Positions 22,697-34,019 of a stretch of 64,000 nucleotides of DNA are shown in pieces. Origin of the DNA: Isoetes taiwanensis (Eukaryota > Streptophyta > Lycopodiopsida > Isoetales > Isoetaceae); assembly GCA_021234155.1 (NCBI GenBank), contig JAJEKV010000039.1, positions 9,005,077 through 9,069,076 of the forward strand. Direction: 5' to 3'. How positions within the stretch are numbered: the stretch's first letter is position 1; the number at the start of each line of letters is the position of its first letter. Below the pieces are notes generated by a model, which was not told where the DNA came from, did no database searches, and worked only from the letters and a program-made list of their open reading frames with translations. The position numbers and the translations under genes are program-made.

Positions 22697-23953
22697 AATG
22701 CATTGCTGCTATGTAAAAGGCTGTATATGTATGAAATTAGTTCTGTTCTAGGGTTTAGGATTTCGAGATGATAGATCCTCCTCGACCTCTGAGAAAATCA
22801 TCCTTGAAATCTGTTTTCCCTATTTTTTTCCAAATCCTGAACCATGTAACTTATTGTTATATATACAGTAATCTTCAATGCTATACATATATGTCGTCCA
22901 TGTGTTAGTGTTTGTCCCTTGTTGTTTGTTATTATTGAATCATTCAATACCTCATAATCTTTGTCTTCTCCATTTCATGTTCCAACATTCATACTCCACT
23001 TATAACATCCTCATCTTGGCTTCATATTTCACCATTAATTTGACCTTAACCACATGCCCTTGCAGATTAACTTAATCTAGCCATTGCCCACCGTCCGATC
23101 CAAGGAACGTTATATTGCATAACCTTCAAAATATTCTCTTTTTGAAGAATATTCGAGTGATTATCGCACTAATTTTTCGAATATGCCATAATCGTCGAAT
23201 ATTCTGTTGCTCCATTGCGATGGGTCTTGCTTGCTATGGATTCTCTGCTGTGATGGGGCACTCGATCTTCACTCCAATGCATCAGAGGTCCGCTCTAAGC
23301 AAATTTTTTTGGTCTTCTATATACATTCCACCACAGCAGCTGCAGATTCATCAAAAATCATTCATGGCACAGAGCAGAGCAAATGGTATTGCTTGCTATG
23401 GCCATCGCCAATCCATCCACTCTCATCAAGCCAGGAGTACAGGGCAGAAATGATACAAGGCAGATATGAATCAAGGCAATAAATAGGACCATATGGCCCC
23501 TTCGACCACGACAATGCTACAAAATCTACAAAGGGACCTTCTGAGGAAGCCATTGATCCAAAACTCTGCTTTTTCCAATCCTATCTACTCGTTTTTGCAT
23601 CAAGCGGCTTCGAAATTGACATGCATGCAATGAACTCCAGATTGCTCCAGCAAAGGATAATTTCTCTTCTGTGGGCACCCATTTGGCGTCGAGCCCAAAC
23701 AAATTGGTTTTTAACTTCTAGCTCCAGCATGGCCAGAAATTCACAGCAAAAAAATCCATGTGTAATTCGTTGTCTTCTTATCTGCTTGAAGGCCAGAATG
23801 CATGCAGAATAACATTCCTAGATCCAAATTCTTTCATATCCACTTCTTCAATCCAAATTTCCTTTTCCGGAATCACTAATTCCTGTCTCTGCACTGCGAT
23901 TTAGTAATTTTTAGCCAATTTTTCTTTGAAATTTTCTAGTTAATCTGCTCGGG
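22697..23953. other. 3' flank of the SPL8-like gene, no further gene
   Basis: Probable 3' untranslated sequence up to about 22880, then intergenic DNA. Inverted GAATATTCGA-type motifs occur at 23140-23210. Open frames of up to 112 codons are present, but none shows a domain. Confidence 0.4.
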
Positions 23954-24508
23954 CATTAGAGGAAAAATGAGATCACATTTTGTCCCATTAAGGGATGCTT
24001 AAAATTCGATGTCAGCTTTTTAAACTGTCCAATAAGAGAAGAGCTCCAGTATATCTCATTCCAGTATTATGTGGCAGCCTGTAATTAATGCAGCTGCAAC
24101 TAACTTCTGTAGTATCATTTTTTCATTATAACTTTTGATCCAAAACGCCGATTCAAAAACTTTTTGTAGCAATGGGTTCGTCTTCACAAGATCTATCTAG
24201 TGATAACCCATTCATACATCTTTTACGATATAAATATATAAGAAATAAGCAAAAAATCATATTTTTTTAAGGTTAACGTATATGACCATATTGAAATATA
24301 TCATAACTATATATCATTGGAAAGATCTTTTCATTCCACATCTAATGCAACAAACGCCGCAACATTTTGACAAGTGGATCAAAAGTTATGGGGGAAAAAC
24401 AACAGCAATGAAGTTGTTGGTGCTGCATTAATTGCAGTTAATAGAGGGTAGCCATTCCATTGGAGGATTCTTATGGGGATGAAATGAGATCTCAAATTTC
24501 CTCTAATG
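23954..24508. repeat. Foldback element with about 190-bp inverted arms
   Basis: The left arm (23954-24145) begins CATTAGAGGAAA and ends near CATTATAACTTTTGATCCA. The right arm (about 24340-24508) is its diverged reverse complement, ending TTTCCTCTAATG. The arms share GTAATTAATGCAGC-type and AACTTTTGATCCA blocks and are separated by an AT-rich core. No coding sequence. Probably a non-autonomous DNA transposon; no target duplication was evident. Confidence 0.65.
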
Positions 24509-24523
24509 TGGTTAAGGGAGGCC

Positions 24524-24613
24524 AACCCCTCCCTTTCGTGGGCTATGCAAAATAACCCACTTGGCCTAATGGCCTCGTGGGTTATTTTGCATAACCCAAT
24601 CAAGGGAGGGGTT
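24524..24613. repeat. Near-perfect 90-bp palindrome
   Basis: The left arm AACCCCTCCCTTTCGTGGGC... (24524-24560) and right arm (24577-24613) are inverted copies with a few mismatches around a 16-base loop containing TTGGCCTAATGGCC. The element lies 15 bases past the foldback to its left. Confidence 0.75.
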
Positions 24614-24669
24614 ATCCTCCTCTTCAACAACATTTTTAGCAAAACAATCGAAGACTCAGTTGAAAAACA

Positions 24670-24823
24670 CTCAGGTGAAGCATAAATGTGCATAAATCAT
24701 CTAATGGCAAAGAAAAGGAGGAGCATAAATTATAGATATGTGCACAAAGGGCAGATTATCCGTCTTTTTGTGGACATGTATGCCTTTATGCTTCGCTCTG
24801 TGCACATTTATGCTTCACCTGAG
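24670..24823. mobile_element. MITE, 154 bp, 23-bp terminal inverted repeats
   Basis: The termini are perfect inverted repeats starting CTCAGGTGAAGCATAAATGT (24670-24692 and 24801-24823). The interior matches the partial copies at 16.9 and 17.2 kb in reverse orientation. It has no open frame. It ends 7 bases before the target duplication of the large MULE. Confidence 0.75.
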
Positions 24824-24830
24824 TACCTAC

Positions 24831-24841
24831 TCTTTGAATTC
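24831..24841. repeat. Left target site duplication of the MULE
   Basis: TCTTTGAATTC here is repeated exactly at 34650-34660, on the other side of the element. An 11-bp duplication is within the 9-11 bp range of Mutator-like elements. Confidence 0.8.
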
Positions 24842-25510
24842 GGGTCAGGATAGTCTTACCCTGGTTTCGGGGATCCCGGAGGTAAAAAAACCGTCCTCCC
24901 AGATCACCGCTGTGGCTCGACGGATCCGTTTCAGACCCCTGTTTACTGCGTCTTGACACGCGTGAGGGGTCCTGCATGATAATCTGGCCGCCCGCCACGC
25001 GACACATCCGGGCCGTCAGGTGGTGTTCCCCGCCTCGGTATCACCAACGCCGATCCCCGGCCAGGAATCACCGATGCACGATCCCCTCGGGATCACCAAG
25101 CCCCCGCCGATAACAGCGCCCCAGATATCCGGTAGTGGGTGTGATCCCCTCCTCGGGATCGCCATCGGCGTGGCGATCTCGGCCACCCGATATCACGCCG
25201 CCACGATCCGGCCTCGGGATCACCACCATAACCCGACTTCGGGCGGCGCCGAGGACGGGGGAAGATCGCCCTCGGGATCGGAAAGGACTCTGGCCGATAA
25301 GCGCGCCCGATATCGGCCGTGGTGAATCCCTCCTCGGGATCACCGATACCCCTCGCGTGATTACTGCCGGGATCACCGGAATCGGCGGCGATGATCCCCT
25401 CCTCGGATCGGATGCGTTATCGCCGGGCTTATTAGACCTCGGGATCCCGAAAGTCCTTCGGTGAAAACCTCCTCGGGATCACCCTTTGCCTTGCGGGGCC
25501 GTCCGCGTGG
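24842..25510 (+). repeat. MULE left terminal inverted repeat
   Basis: Matches 34649-34020 inverted, with point changes and small indels. It is packed with short motifs of the type GATCCCGGAGG or its reverse complement, and with GATATC-centred palindromes (GCCGATATCGGC-like), at irregular spacing. Such subterminal repeats are candidate transposase-binding sites. The inner boundary is approximate. Confidence 0.85.
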
Positions 25511-25718
25511 TTCAATCGATGCCATTGGTTTGAATTAATGCGGCGGCGGCCTAGGTGGTGTAAATGCGCCATCCACTAATGGTGTAAACGAGAGCGGGAA
25601 AACCGCCCGGTTATTCAGACGGGCCCAATTGCGAAGTCGCCACGTGTGCGGTGGGGATTTAGGAGGAAGGAGCACTGATGGTGCGATGGCTATGTCGAAC
25701 TCAGGCGCTTAAGAACGA

Positions 25719-28138
25719 TTGCCCTTTCCGACCGAACTGATTGGAAAGGGCCCGATTGCTGCCGAATCCAGAGGCGCTGTCGCTGCTGTTTCATCTGCCG
25801 AGTATTTAAAGGTAAGCGCCATGGATAGATCCGTTGTTAAAGTCTATTTTAGTCTTATTCTAACCGGTTATGTTATTTTACAGATGGTGGAGGAGTCGAT
25901 TAACTTCGAAATCAGCCTAAATACCTCCATTAACGAGAACTGGAATGGGGAAATGGAAGGAAACTCGGCTTGGCCATTGCCCGACTGCCTCAAAGATATT
26001 GCTCAGATTGAATCCGACCAAGAGGTTCAATCCCCGAACAAGAAGAGATTAAGGGCAGAAGTAAGAGCTAAGGGGCTTCACCACGGGAAGAATACCCCGC
26101 CGCTGGGGACGAGGCTTCAGTTGATGGCCAATGCCACGAAAAAGCAGATGATCTAAAGAATGCTAAAAATGCAGATGAGGGGGATGAGGCCCCGAAAAGT
26201 AATATTGAATGTTTTAACGTCAATCTAAGCGAGGAACTGACCACTGAAGAAATTTTGAAGGACTACAAGTATGATCAGGTCGGGTCGAAAAATGGCGTTG
26301 CTGTGTCGGTGGATCGCAACAAATCCTCTGGCCAGGAAGATCGAATCGAGAATCATAGGTTCAGGGTGCATCAATTATGGCAAAATTACAGGCCTTCAGA
26401 TGCCGAGGGGTCGAATTCCGAAGAACAAGGCTGAGGTGAGGGTTAGAGATTATGGGAAGATAAGTGTGGAGAGATCTCTTGACCCCGACTTCAAATTTAG
26501 CCACAATCTGAGACGAAAACTTCAGAGGGCAAGGGCAGCAGCAGAGCGTATGGCGATGAGCAAATCGCCCTCGGCCTTTTGGATGACACTACCCGAAAGC
26601 CGAAGTTTATAAACCTGCAGGTGCGGAGAAAGGAGGCCACAGAACTAGAAATGCAGGTAGAGCGGATAAGGGAAATCAAGGAAAGGATTAGGGGCAAGCA
26701 TGGCAATTTGGATGAGAAGGATTTGTTTGGTGATTTGAGCTATGAACAAACACCGGTTGGACGAAGACGATGTGAGTGCGGAGTTTGAAGTCTGCAAGAC
26801 ACGCTTGATTTTAATTCACCTCCTCCCAAAACCCCAAATTGAATAGCCCAAGTCTGGTGACCCCAAGGAAGCGGAATTTTGTGCAGGGCCGAGGAGGGAT
26901 GCGATTTGATGGCTCCAAACCATATTGTGCATGAAGAATCGGGGGAGGAGGAGGAGCCTGAAAATGCAGATGAATTGGCTCCCCGACCCCCGAAAGCAAG
27001 ATAAAAATGTGGTATTTGTATATCTTTGGACCCCCACTTCTTTGAATCTCTAAAATTATATGACAGAGGGATTAGAAAGGAGCTTTGGCAGTTTAGATTT
27101 TCTCTGGATTATCCAATTGTGGTTCAAAGTCCTCTGCTGAAGGTGGGCAGCAAATCATCCGATGTTGAATTCCACATCTCGAGGAGAGAGGCACTAAAAT
27201 TCTCGACTATTCCGGTGACCCGGTATTGAAGATTCGGAGATCGATGCCGACCGCCTAGGAGCCTATTTCTTGTATGTGTGTTGTCTTTGTTTTTATTTCT
27301 TGCATGGTATGCTAAGTTGAGCTTTGGCAGGGTTCTTGCACACTCAATTCCTCACCAAAAACGCTGTCATCATGTCTTCCTCCACCCTGCTGCTTTTGGC
27401 ATGTTTCTAAATGGCACAAAACCAGGCCTCTGTGGTGCCTACGAGCAGTTCGTCAAGCTAATTCCGGGATCCCCCTTTGGCAAGGCCGTGTGGAAAATCC
27501 AGTATGCACAGTTCTACTACATAGGTCAATGCCGAGGTAAATTGGGTTTGGGAAGTGGATTTTTATTGCCTTTTAGTTCTGGTTTGAATTGATGGCAGCT
27601 TGTCCTATCAAAGGGCCACTTTGGAGCCTGTTCATTTTGGTGGCTGATCCTTTGGCATGCCGAAATTGAAGAAGCCTTGCCCTTGCATATTGCACGCCGA
27701 TTCCTTTGATCCCTCCATGCTCCAACACGCGGGTTCATCACTTTGTGAGTGCAAAATTTGGTAACTATTCATTCATAGCCTATCTTCTAATGCCTTGAAT
27801 TGCAGGTTTTTAAGTGATGTATTTAAGAGGTGGAGGCACGAGGCATCAGCATTGCATAATGCACCAGTAATCTTGATGGAAGCTCCACAAGCAGCACAAC
27901 AACCAGGATTGTGGCATCTATGTTATTGGTTGTGTGCGTAAATTCATCAAAGAAATCTACATGAAGGATATAGATGTGAGTTGTCTATGTCTTAACTTCT
28001 GTCTTTCTTGATCAGCAAATTTATTTAGTGTCCATTTATAATCTACTGTGTACAGATGGTGATCCACAGGGACTGGTTTGCCAAAGAAGACATGGACAAT
28101 TTGAGGACAAGCTTCAAGGTCATTTGCGAAGTTAAGTG
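25719..28138 (+). pseudogene. ULP1-like cysteine protease (peptidase family C48) of the MULE
   Basis: The C-terminal half has the catalytic order of SUMO-type proteases. A histidine codon lies at 27617-27619, in SKGH followed after a 2-base disruption by WSLFILVADP. An aspartate lies at 27699-27701 in ILHADSFDPSMLQ. A cysteine lies at 27909-27911 in QDCGIYVIGCVRKFIKEIYM. These are the hallmark H...D...Q-x-D-C-G blocks. The last exon ends with CEVK and a stop at 28138. Splice sites fit at about 27536 (GT), 27597 (AG), 27742 (GT), 27806 (AG), 27975 (GT) and 28055 (AG). The N-terminal part from 25719 (or 25884, MVEESINFEISLNTSINENW) is charged, without a recognised domain, and changes frame near 26155, 26430 and 26575. 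The role in transposition of such passenger proteases is unknown; removal of SUMO-like modifiers is the family activity. Confidence 0.75.
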
Positions 28139-28389
28139 ACTGCCTAAAAGCAGGAAAATCAACCTTCTACTTGCCCGAGGGTAGCAACCAATTCGATCGG
28201 CCCGTGACCCGTTTGATGCTGAATGGTCCATAACAGAAAAAAACTTTTGATCCTTGTTCAACATGTAAATTTTTGGCTATGATTGTAAAATATGACAGTT
28301 TCTGAATGGTTAATTGATGTGGGAAATAGCTTTTGTTTTTCCTTATCCGGGTTTACTCCTGAACTGTCAATCTGCATCCCCTCAATTCA

Positions 28390-29165
28390 TAACAGATGTT
28401 GGCCACAGATGTTTGGGAATTTGAACACCTCTGGGATCCCCAAACTTGAATAGCTCTGGGATCCCGAAGTTTGAACACCTCCGGGATCCCCAGGGAGGCA
28501 AATATTAAAACAACCAATGGAAAAGACAAACACAAAAAACAATTATTGTGGTGATCCCGGAGGGGCGGGGAATAAATTCAAAAACCTTAGAACCATAGAG
28601 CCTTAAAAAAAGGCTCGTCCGCCATCTGGTGATCCCGGAGGTGGGGATCACCACCATGGGTGATCCCCACCTCCGGGATCACCAGATGGCGGACGGGAAT
28701 ATAACCATTGTACCTAATAGGCAGGGAAAAAAAAAATAAAGTCCGTCCGCGATCTGGTGATCCCGGAGGTGATCCCCACCTCCGGGATCACCAGATCGCG
28801 GACGGGAATAAATTCGAAAAGCTTAGAACCATAGAGCCTTAGAAAAAAAAGGCTCGTCCGCCACCAGGTGATCCGGAGGTGGGGATCACCCATGGTGATC
28901 CCCATCTCCCGGGATCACCGGTGGTGAGGACGGAATATAACCATTGTACCTAATAGGTAGGGAAAAAAAAATAAAGTCCGTCCGCGATCTGGTGATCCGG
29001 AGGTGGGGATCACTAGGTGATCCCCTCCCGGATCACCAGGTGATCCCCACCTCCGGGATCACCAGATCGCGGACAGGAATAAATTCGAAAACCTTAGAAC
29101 CATAGGATCACCACCGGCGATCCAGTCATCCGGGATCCCCAAGCGTGGATTCCGTCCTCCGGGAT
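28390..29165. repeat. Hairpin satellite A inside the MULE
   Basis: Repeated units contain a near-perfect inverted repeat of the form (G)TCCGCxATCTGGTGATCCC ... GGGATCACCAGATxGCGGAC. They are separated by AT-rich text that itself repeats (AACCTTAGAACCATAGAG, and an A run followed by TAAAGTCCGTCCG). Hairpins centre near 28660, 28770, 28895 and 29030. The GATCCCGGAGG core is shared with the terminal repeats. Confidence 0.8.
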
Positions 29166-29358
29166 TCCCACGTCCAAAAAAATAATAGAGGTACCTAGCC
29201 ATTGAAAAAAAGGTCCACTTTACCACTTTACCATTACAAATTGAAATCAAGGGTTAACCGTTGTACAACGGATAGTACAACGGTTGATTCATGAGTCTAT
29301 ATATAGTTCTTGCTAGAAAGTAAGTTGGGGCTTGGTTTCAATTGAGTTCAGTAGCTGA

Positions 29359-29976
29359 GTGACAGATGGTGAGGACCCGACAACGATTACAAGAGGCAAA
29401 GGTGCCATCAATGCCCCTGACCTTGAGGATATTCTCGCCCACTTGAATGAAATTAGGGAGGAAGTGGGGCTAGATCTCGCCCAACCCGACAGCATCAAAA
29501 CGTTCCAAAGTAAGCATGTTGTTGTCTTCCTTCACATTTATGTTCTACTTTCATACTAATCTTTTCAGCCATCTTTGCATGATCCCCTCATGGTTCATGC
29601 AGAGACCGTGGAGAATGGGGAATACAGCAGAGAGACCCCTAGGCCTCTGGACAATGATCCCGGTCGGCCAAGCCACAGGGCATTGCTTTGGGAATTGAAG
29701 AAGTGCATTATCCAGGGCAAGGCTTTGAAGAATTTGCTTGCTACGGACATTGTCTGGGAAGGCAACACCCTAAAAGCCTGCTTCGAGGAAATGTATGCTG
29801 CACGGAGGCTGCGAAAGAAGGTTCTAATTAGGGAAGTCCTAGAGGGGTCTGATCCATCTTTATGCGACATCTTCGATCACATCATGTGGACACTACCCTG
29901 TGGTGTTCCAGATGTAACTGCTGAGGACGTCCGGGCAGAAGGCATGGCAACAGTGCTTGATGTTGATTCAGAATGA
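29359..29976 (+). CDS. Third ORF of the MULE, unknown function
   Basis: Two coding-like segments are seen. The first (about 29366-29509) reads GKGAINAPDLEDILAHLNEI and ends at a donor-like AAA/GTAAGC. The second (from about 29569, after TTTTCAG) runs to a stop at 29976 and includes ALLWELKKCIIQGKALKNLL and EMYAARRLRKKVLIREVLEG. The phases of the two do not join cleanly, and the first lacks a good in-frame ATG. The protein is acidic and helical in character, with no recognised domain. Its place between the protease and transposase genes suggests an accessory product of the element. A decayed or mis-spliced gene is equally possible. Confidence 0.4.
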
Positions 29977-30119
29977 TTCGGAATTAGAATGTCAGTTTTA
30001 GGCCATTGTAAGGCCCCATTGTAACTTATGATCCATTTGAAACATGCAAATGAATTGAATTAAACCATTAGGAAATAAATAGACCTTAGAACCATGGTAC
30101 CTTAGGGGGAGAAAAGAAA

Positions 30120-30790
30120 ATAAAAAATGAATCCCCGTCGCCAGCGTTCTTTGGAGATCCCGGAGGTGGGGATCACCACACGTGATCCCATCCTCCGGGA
30201 TCACCAGCAGGCGGACGGATTAAAATGATAACCTTAGAACCATTGTACCTTAGGGGAAAAAAAAAATTAAAAAATGAATCCCGTCCGCCTGCTGGAGATC
30301 CCGGAGGTGGGGATCACCACACGTCCGGGATCACCAGCAGGCGGACGGGATTAAAATGATAACCTTAGAACCATTGTACGTTGGGGGAAAAAAAAATAAA
30401 AAATAATCCCGTCCACCTGCTGGTGATCCCGGAGGTGGGGATCACCACACGTGATCCCATCCTCCGGGGTCACCAGCAGGCGGACGGGATTAAAATGATA
30501 ACCTTAGAACCATTGTACGTTGGGGGAAAAAAAAAATTAAAAAATAATCCCGTCCGCCTGCTGGTGATCCCGGAGGTGGGGATCACCACACGTGATCCCA
30601 TCCTCCGGGATCACCAGCAGGCGGACGGGATTAAATTGATAACCCTAGAACCATTGTACCTTAGGTGAAAAAAAAATTAAAAAATAATCCCATCCGCCTG
30701 CTCGTGATCCCGGAGGTGGGGATCACCACACGTGATCCCATGCTCCGGGATCACCAGCAGGTGGACGGGATTAAAATGACAACCTTAGAA
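30120..30790. repeat. Hairpin satellite B inside the MULE, about 130-bp tandem units
   Basis: Five to six tandem units share AACCTTAGAACCATTGTACC, an A-rich run, and a hairpin with arms TCCGCCTGCTGGTGATCCC and its complement around CACACGTG. Units are about 125-130 bp long and differ by a few bases. Loss of part of one hairpin arm is seen at about 30300. Confidence 0.85.
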
Positions 30791-30819
30791 CCATGATACC
30801 TTGGGGGGAAACATTTACC

Positions 30820-30880
30820 ATTACATAACATTTACCATTTACCATTTACCATTACCTTAGAACATTTAAACATTACATTT
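30820..30880. repeat. ACATTT/ACCATTT microsatellite
   Basis: Short imperfect ACCATTT and ACATTT repeats lie directly after the last hairpin unit. Confidence 0.7.
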
Positions 30881-30961
30881 AGTGATATTCATTGAAAGAT
30901 TGAGAAATAAAAGTCATGTTCTGATTCTGAGTGTCATGTTTCAGGTCCCGAAATTTGGGAA

Positions 30962-33723
30962 TCATGGTGCCTTGCATGAAGCCTCCATCTGAAGTTCCTT
31001 CCAACTCTTCCTTGCTTTCTTCACCTTATGTTTTCCAAGTTCTATAACAGGCTTCAGCCGTGACAAGCTAGTACCACAATTCACCTCCAAGGTAAGTTCA
31101 GGTAGAGTTGATATATTAGTGCTCGTGCCAACTATGTCATCCATCTTCTCAAGTCTAAAGTCGAGCTGCCTCATGAGAGAATCAGTTGCAACTAAAATGT
31201 TAGGATCTTTTTGAGCCCTAGACATCACTCTAGCAATTACCGCCTCCAAGGAGGCCTGAGTCTTGTTCAAGTCCACTTGACTGCTTGTTTGCAAGGGAGA
31301 CTTTTCCCCTAGGCGTACTATCTCAAGCACCTCCGATCCCTGGTCTCCACAACTCTCTTGCACGGCTTCGTATTGCTTCAGGTGGTCCATGCCCCCACCT
31401 ATTGTCCCATATTGGGAACCCAACACCTGTAAGAGATCTTGATCCCTGTAATTGCCAAGCATTTGCATAACTTTCACCTGATGTTTACATAGATTACCCT
31501 TGGCTCCCCAAGGGCAATCACAACATGCCCAATTCTTGTGTGCTCCAGCAACAAAGTACGGGCCCTGTCCAAGAGTGCGCTCGGTTTGCACTTCAGCCTC
31601 GCCCTCCTCGAAGTTGGTAATTGTGACTTGTTCGTCGGCAATTCTCCGAGCGCCTCTCCTGTGAGGTGTTCACTACAAATCCATGTTCCTTCATAGACCT
31701 AGAACATAGCTATATATCAACCATTTGCAAGGTAAATTTGCAAGGTAAATAGTGATATGTAAATGTTACCTCATATAAGCCATGTGTGTCTCCACATTGT
31801 TAGTGAGAATGTAGAGCAACCAGTCAATTCTCCTGCCTCGAAGTGCACGTTTACATATGCCTAGGCGCAACTTAAGGGCAGCATGCCATGCCTCTATGGC
31901 AGCATTGGTCTCTTGATTGGAGTGCATGTACATTCTTGTAGCCAATACCCATTCACAGATGTTCTTAGTCCACTCCTTACTCATGTAGGCCGACAATTTA
32001 GGGTATTGAGAATACTTCCTCACCAACTCTTCCAATCTCTTGATAGCCTCTTTCCTAACAACTTCCCTGTACTCATGACCATACTCATTGTCCTCTACAG
32101 GACCCTCTGTCTTGTACATTATATTCCCTAGCTCCTTGAACATTTCATTTCTATGCACCTTACTCCTTACATTTTTGCTTAGCCACTTAATCCAGGCTCT
32201 TCTCACATGCCAAATGCATATTTGCACAGGCACGTTTGGGAAAACCTACAAGTGTTAGTGTTAGAAAGTATGCAAGAAAGTATAACTTGGGGGAAAATTG
32301 CCAGGCATCACTTACATTTTTTACCGCCTTGATCAGCATCGTCAGTTATGATGCAAGAAGGGTGCCAGTCCGGATCATCCTGGCATAATGAATCCTTTAG
32401 TGCTTTCAACCACTTAGTTATAGCCCTACTTTTTTGAGAATTGGTTATGACATATGCCAATGGCATGCCATTGCAATGGTCATCGAAGGCAATGAGTGTA
32501 AAAAAGATAGTACGCATAATTGAAACCAATAGCTGTCATTGCATCTTGAATTTTAAACCAATAGATGTCATTGCATGATTGAAACCAACTGCTATAGCCA
32601 TTTTAAAGTGACTATGGAAAAGATCTAGAATGGAAATGAACTCTTAGAGTGTACCTCTTGTCATTAGTTTTGAAGGTTGCATCCATGCAAATGGCCCTAT
32701 TCTTTCCAAATTTCAGCATTGCCTCTCTTTGGATTGGAGTCATCACTCCCAATTGGAACGTGTCACCATGTTCATACAAGAACACGGACTCTAGATGTTG
32801 TTGCACCCACATGTTGATGCTAGTGGGAAGGTCTTCATGTAGCTTCCAAGTGTTTCTAACAACACTCTTCTCAATGTTGTAAACATCCCGAATCTTCAGC
32901 ATGTCATCCCTACACAAACTATCCTTGCCATGCACATCTACTTTAAATCTCCACCTCTCCTCGTGCATGTTCATAACACTTCGTGGGGTGTGCCAATGCA
33001 CGAGCTTTTCTCTAACCCATTCCCTCAATTCCTGTGAGATCCACGGTGCTAGCTTGAATCTGATACCTTTCTCTACGTCAACAAATTTACCATGGCAAGG
33101 CTCACCTTGGAGATTTCTATGCTCAAACCCATAATAAGTAACTTGAGAGCATTCTGGGAGAAGGTAGAGTTGCCTAATGGTAAAATGGCATTGGCAGCCC
33201 CTACGCACACTCTCACCCCTCTCAACTCTTTTCCTGCGTGTGCCAGGTTGACGTGGTCCATCAGCAACCACGTGAGTGTTCAAAGTCTTGTCCTGGGGAC
33301 CATATGTGCACCAGTACCTATTTTGAGTGTTCAAAATTAGTGCATGAAAGTAGTGCATGTACATCTAAGAATTAAATATACTTCTGCTACAATGTTTTCT
33401 ACTACATAAACAACAACAACAACAGTAAACTAGAGGATAGGGTTTTTTAAATACATACCTTTTCATAGTCAAATAAGAATCCCTGGTTGGCCTCTTTAGC
33501 ACCCTCTCGGGATTGGAACTCCTTAAGTAGAAGCTGCACGGTGCCACACAATTTCTTTGCTCTCCAAGAATGAAGTCTTCAACCCGGTTTGTTGGGAGGT
33601 AGCAGGTCCACACAAGCATTTCTCCACCTCCCTGTACAGAAGGAACTTGGTGCTCTTCTGGAAACCAGTGTAGGTTGCTGTGGTCGAAAATGCCATTAGG
33701 GGGTGACTCCACATGTATTTCAA
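30962..33723 (-). pseudogene. Mutator-type (MULE) transposase with SWIM zinc finger
   Basis: Exons on the minus strand are about 33712-33454, 33316-32625, 32500-32310, 32245-31766 and 31670-30962. The N-terminal exon joins in phase across a GTATGT...TAG intron (TMKR/YWCTYGPQDKTL). The DDE residues are present: NRAICMDATFKTNDKRY, IITDDADQ and NQETNAAIEAWHAALK. The usual CIWHVRRAW block (C-x2-H) follows the second aspartate. The C-terminal SWIM finger reads CDCPWGAKGNLCKHQ (C-x-C-x9-C-x-H). The protein cuts and joins element ends in the nucleus. A one-base excess in CAAGGCGG near 32330 breaks the frame just after DADQ, so this copy may be inactive, or the base may be an assembly error. Otherwise it is nearly complete. 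Confidence 0.85.
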
Positions 33724-34019
33724 AGACGCAAATGGGAATGGCGAGAAAGGGAACTCGGATACGTTTTTACCTCCTAAAATGATCTTAAGCGGATAAATAC
33801 TGTGCTATCTTCTCCTCCAGCCCCAAACGTCCATAGCTGCAAGGGGCGCTTGAACATCCGTCTGCAAAAAGAGCCAGAGAAATTCGAAGACAAATGTGCG
33901 ATCCCCGGAGGGTGGTTTTCGGCGTCCCTGTGTCCAGATCGGGATGGTTGGTCCGTGCATGGGCTGACATGTTCAAAACTGGCCGCACGATCATTCCACG
34001 CCCGCTGGCCACCGTCGAT

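Noticed and set aside
30962-33723. Domesticated FAR1/MUG-type host gene
   Set aside because: The gene lies inside intact terminal inverted repeats with a target duplication and carries a frameshift, so it is an element transposase.
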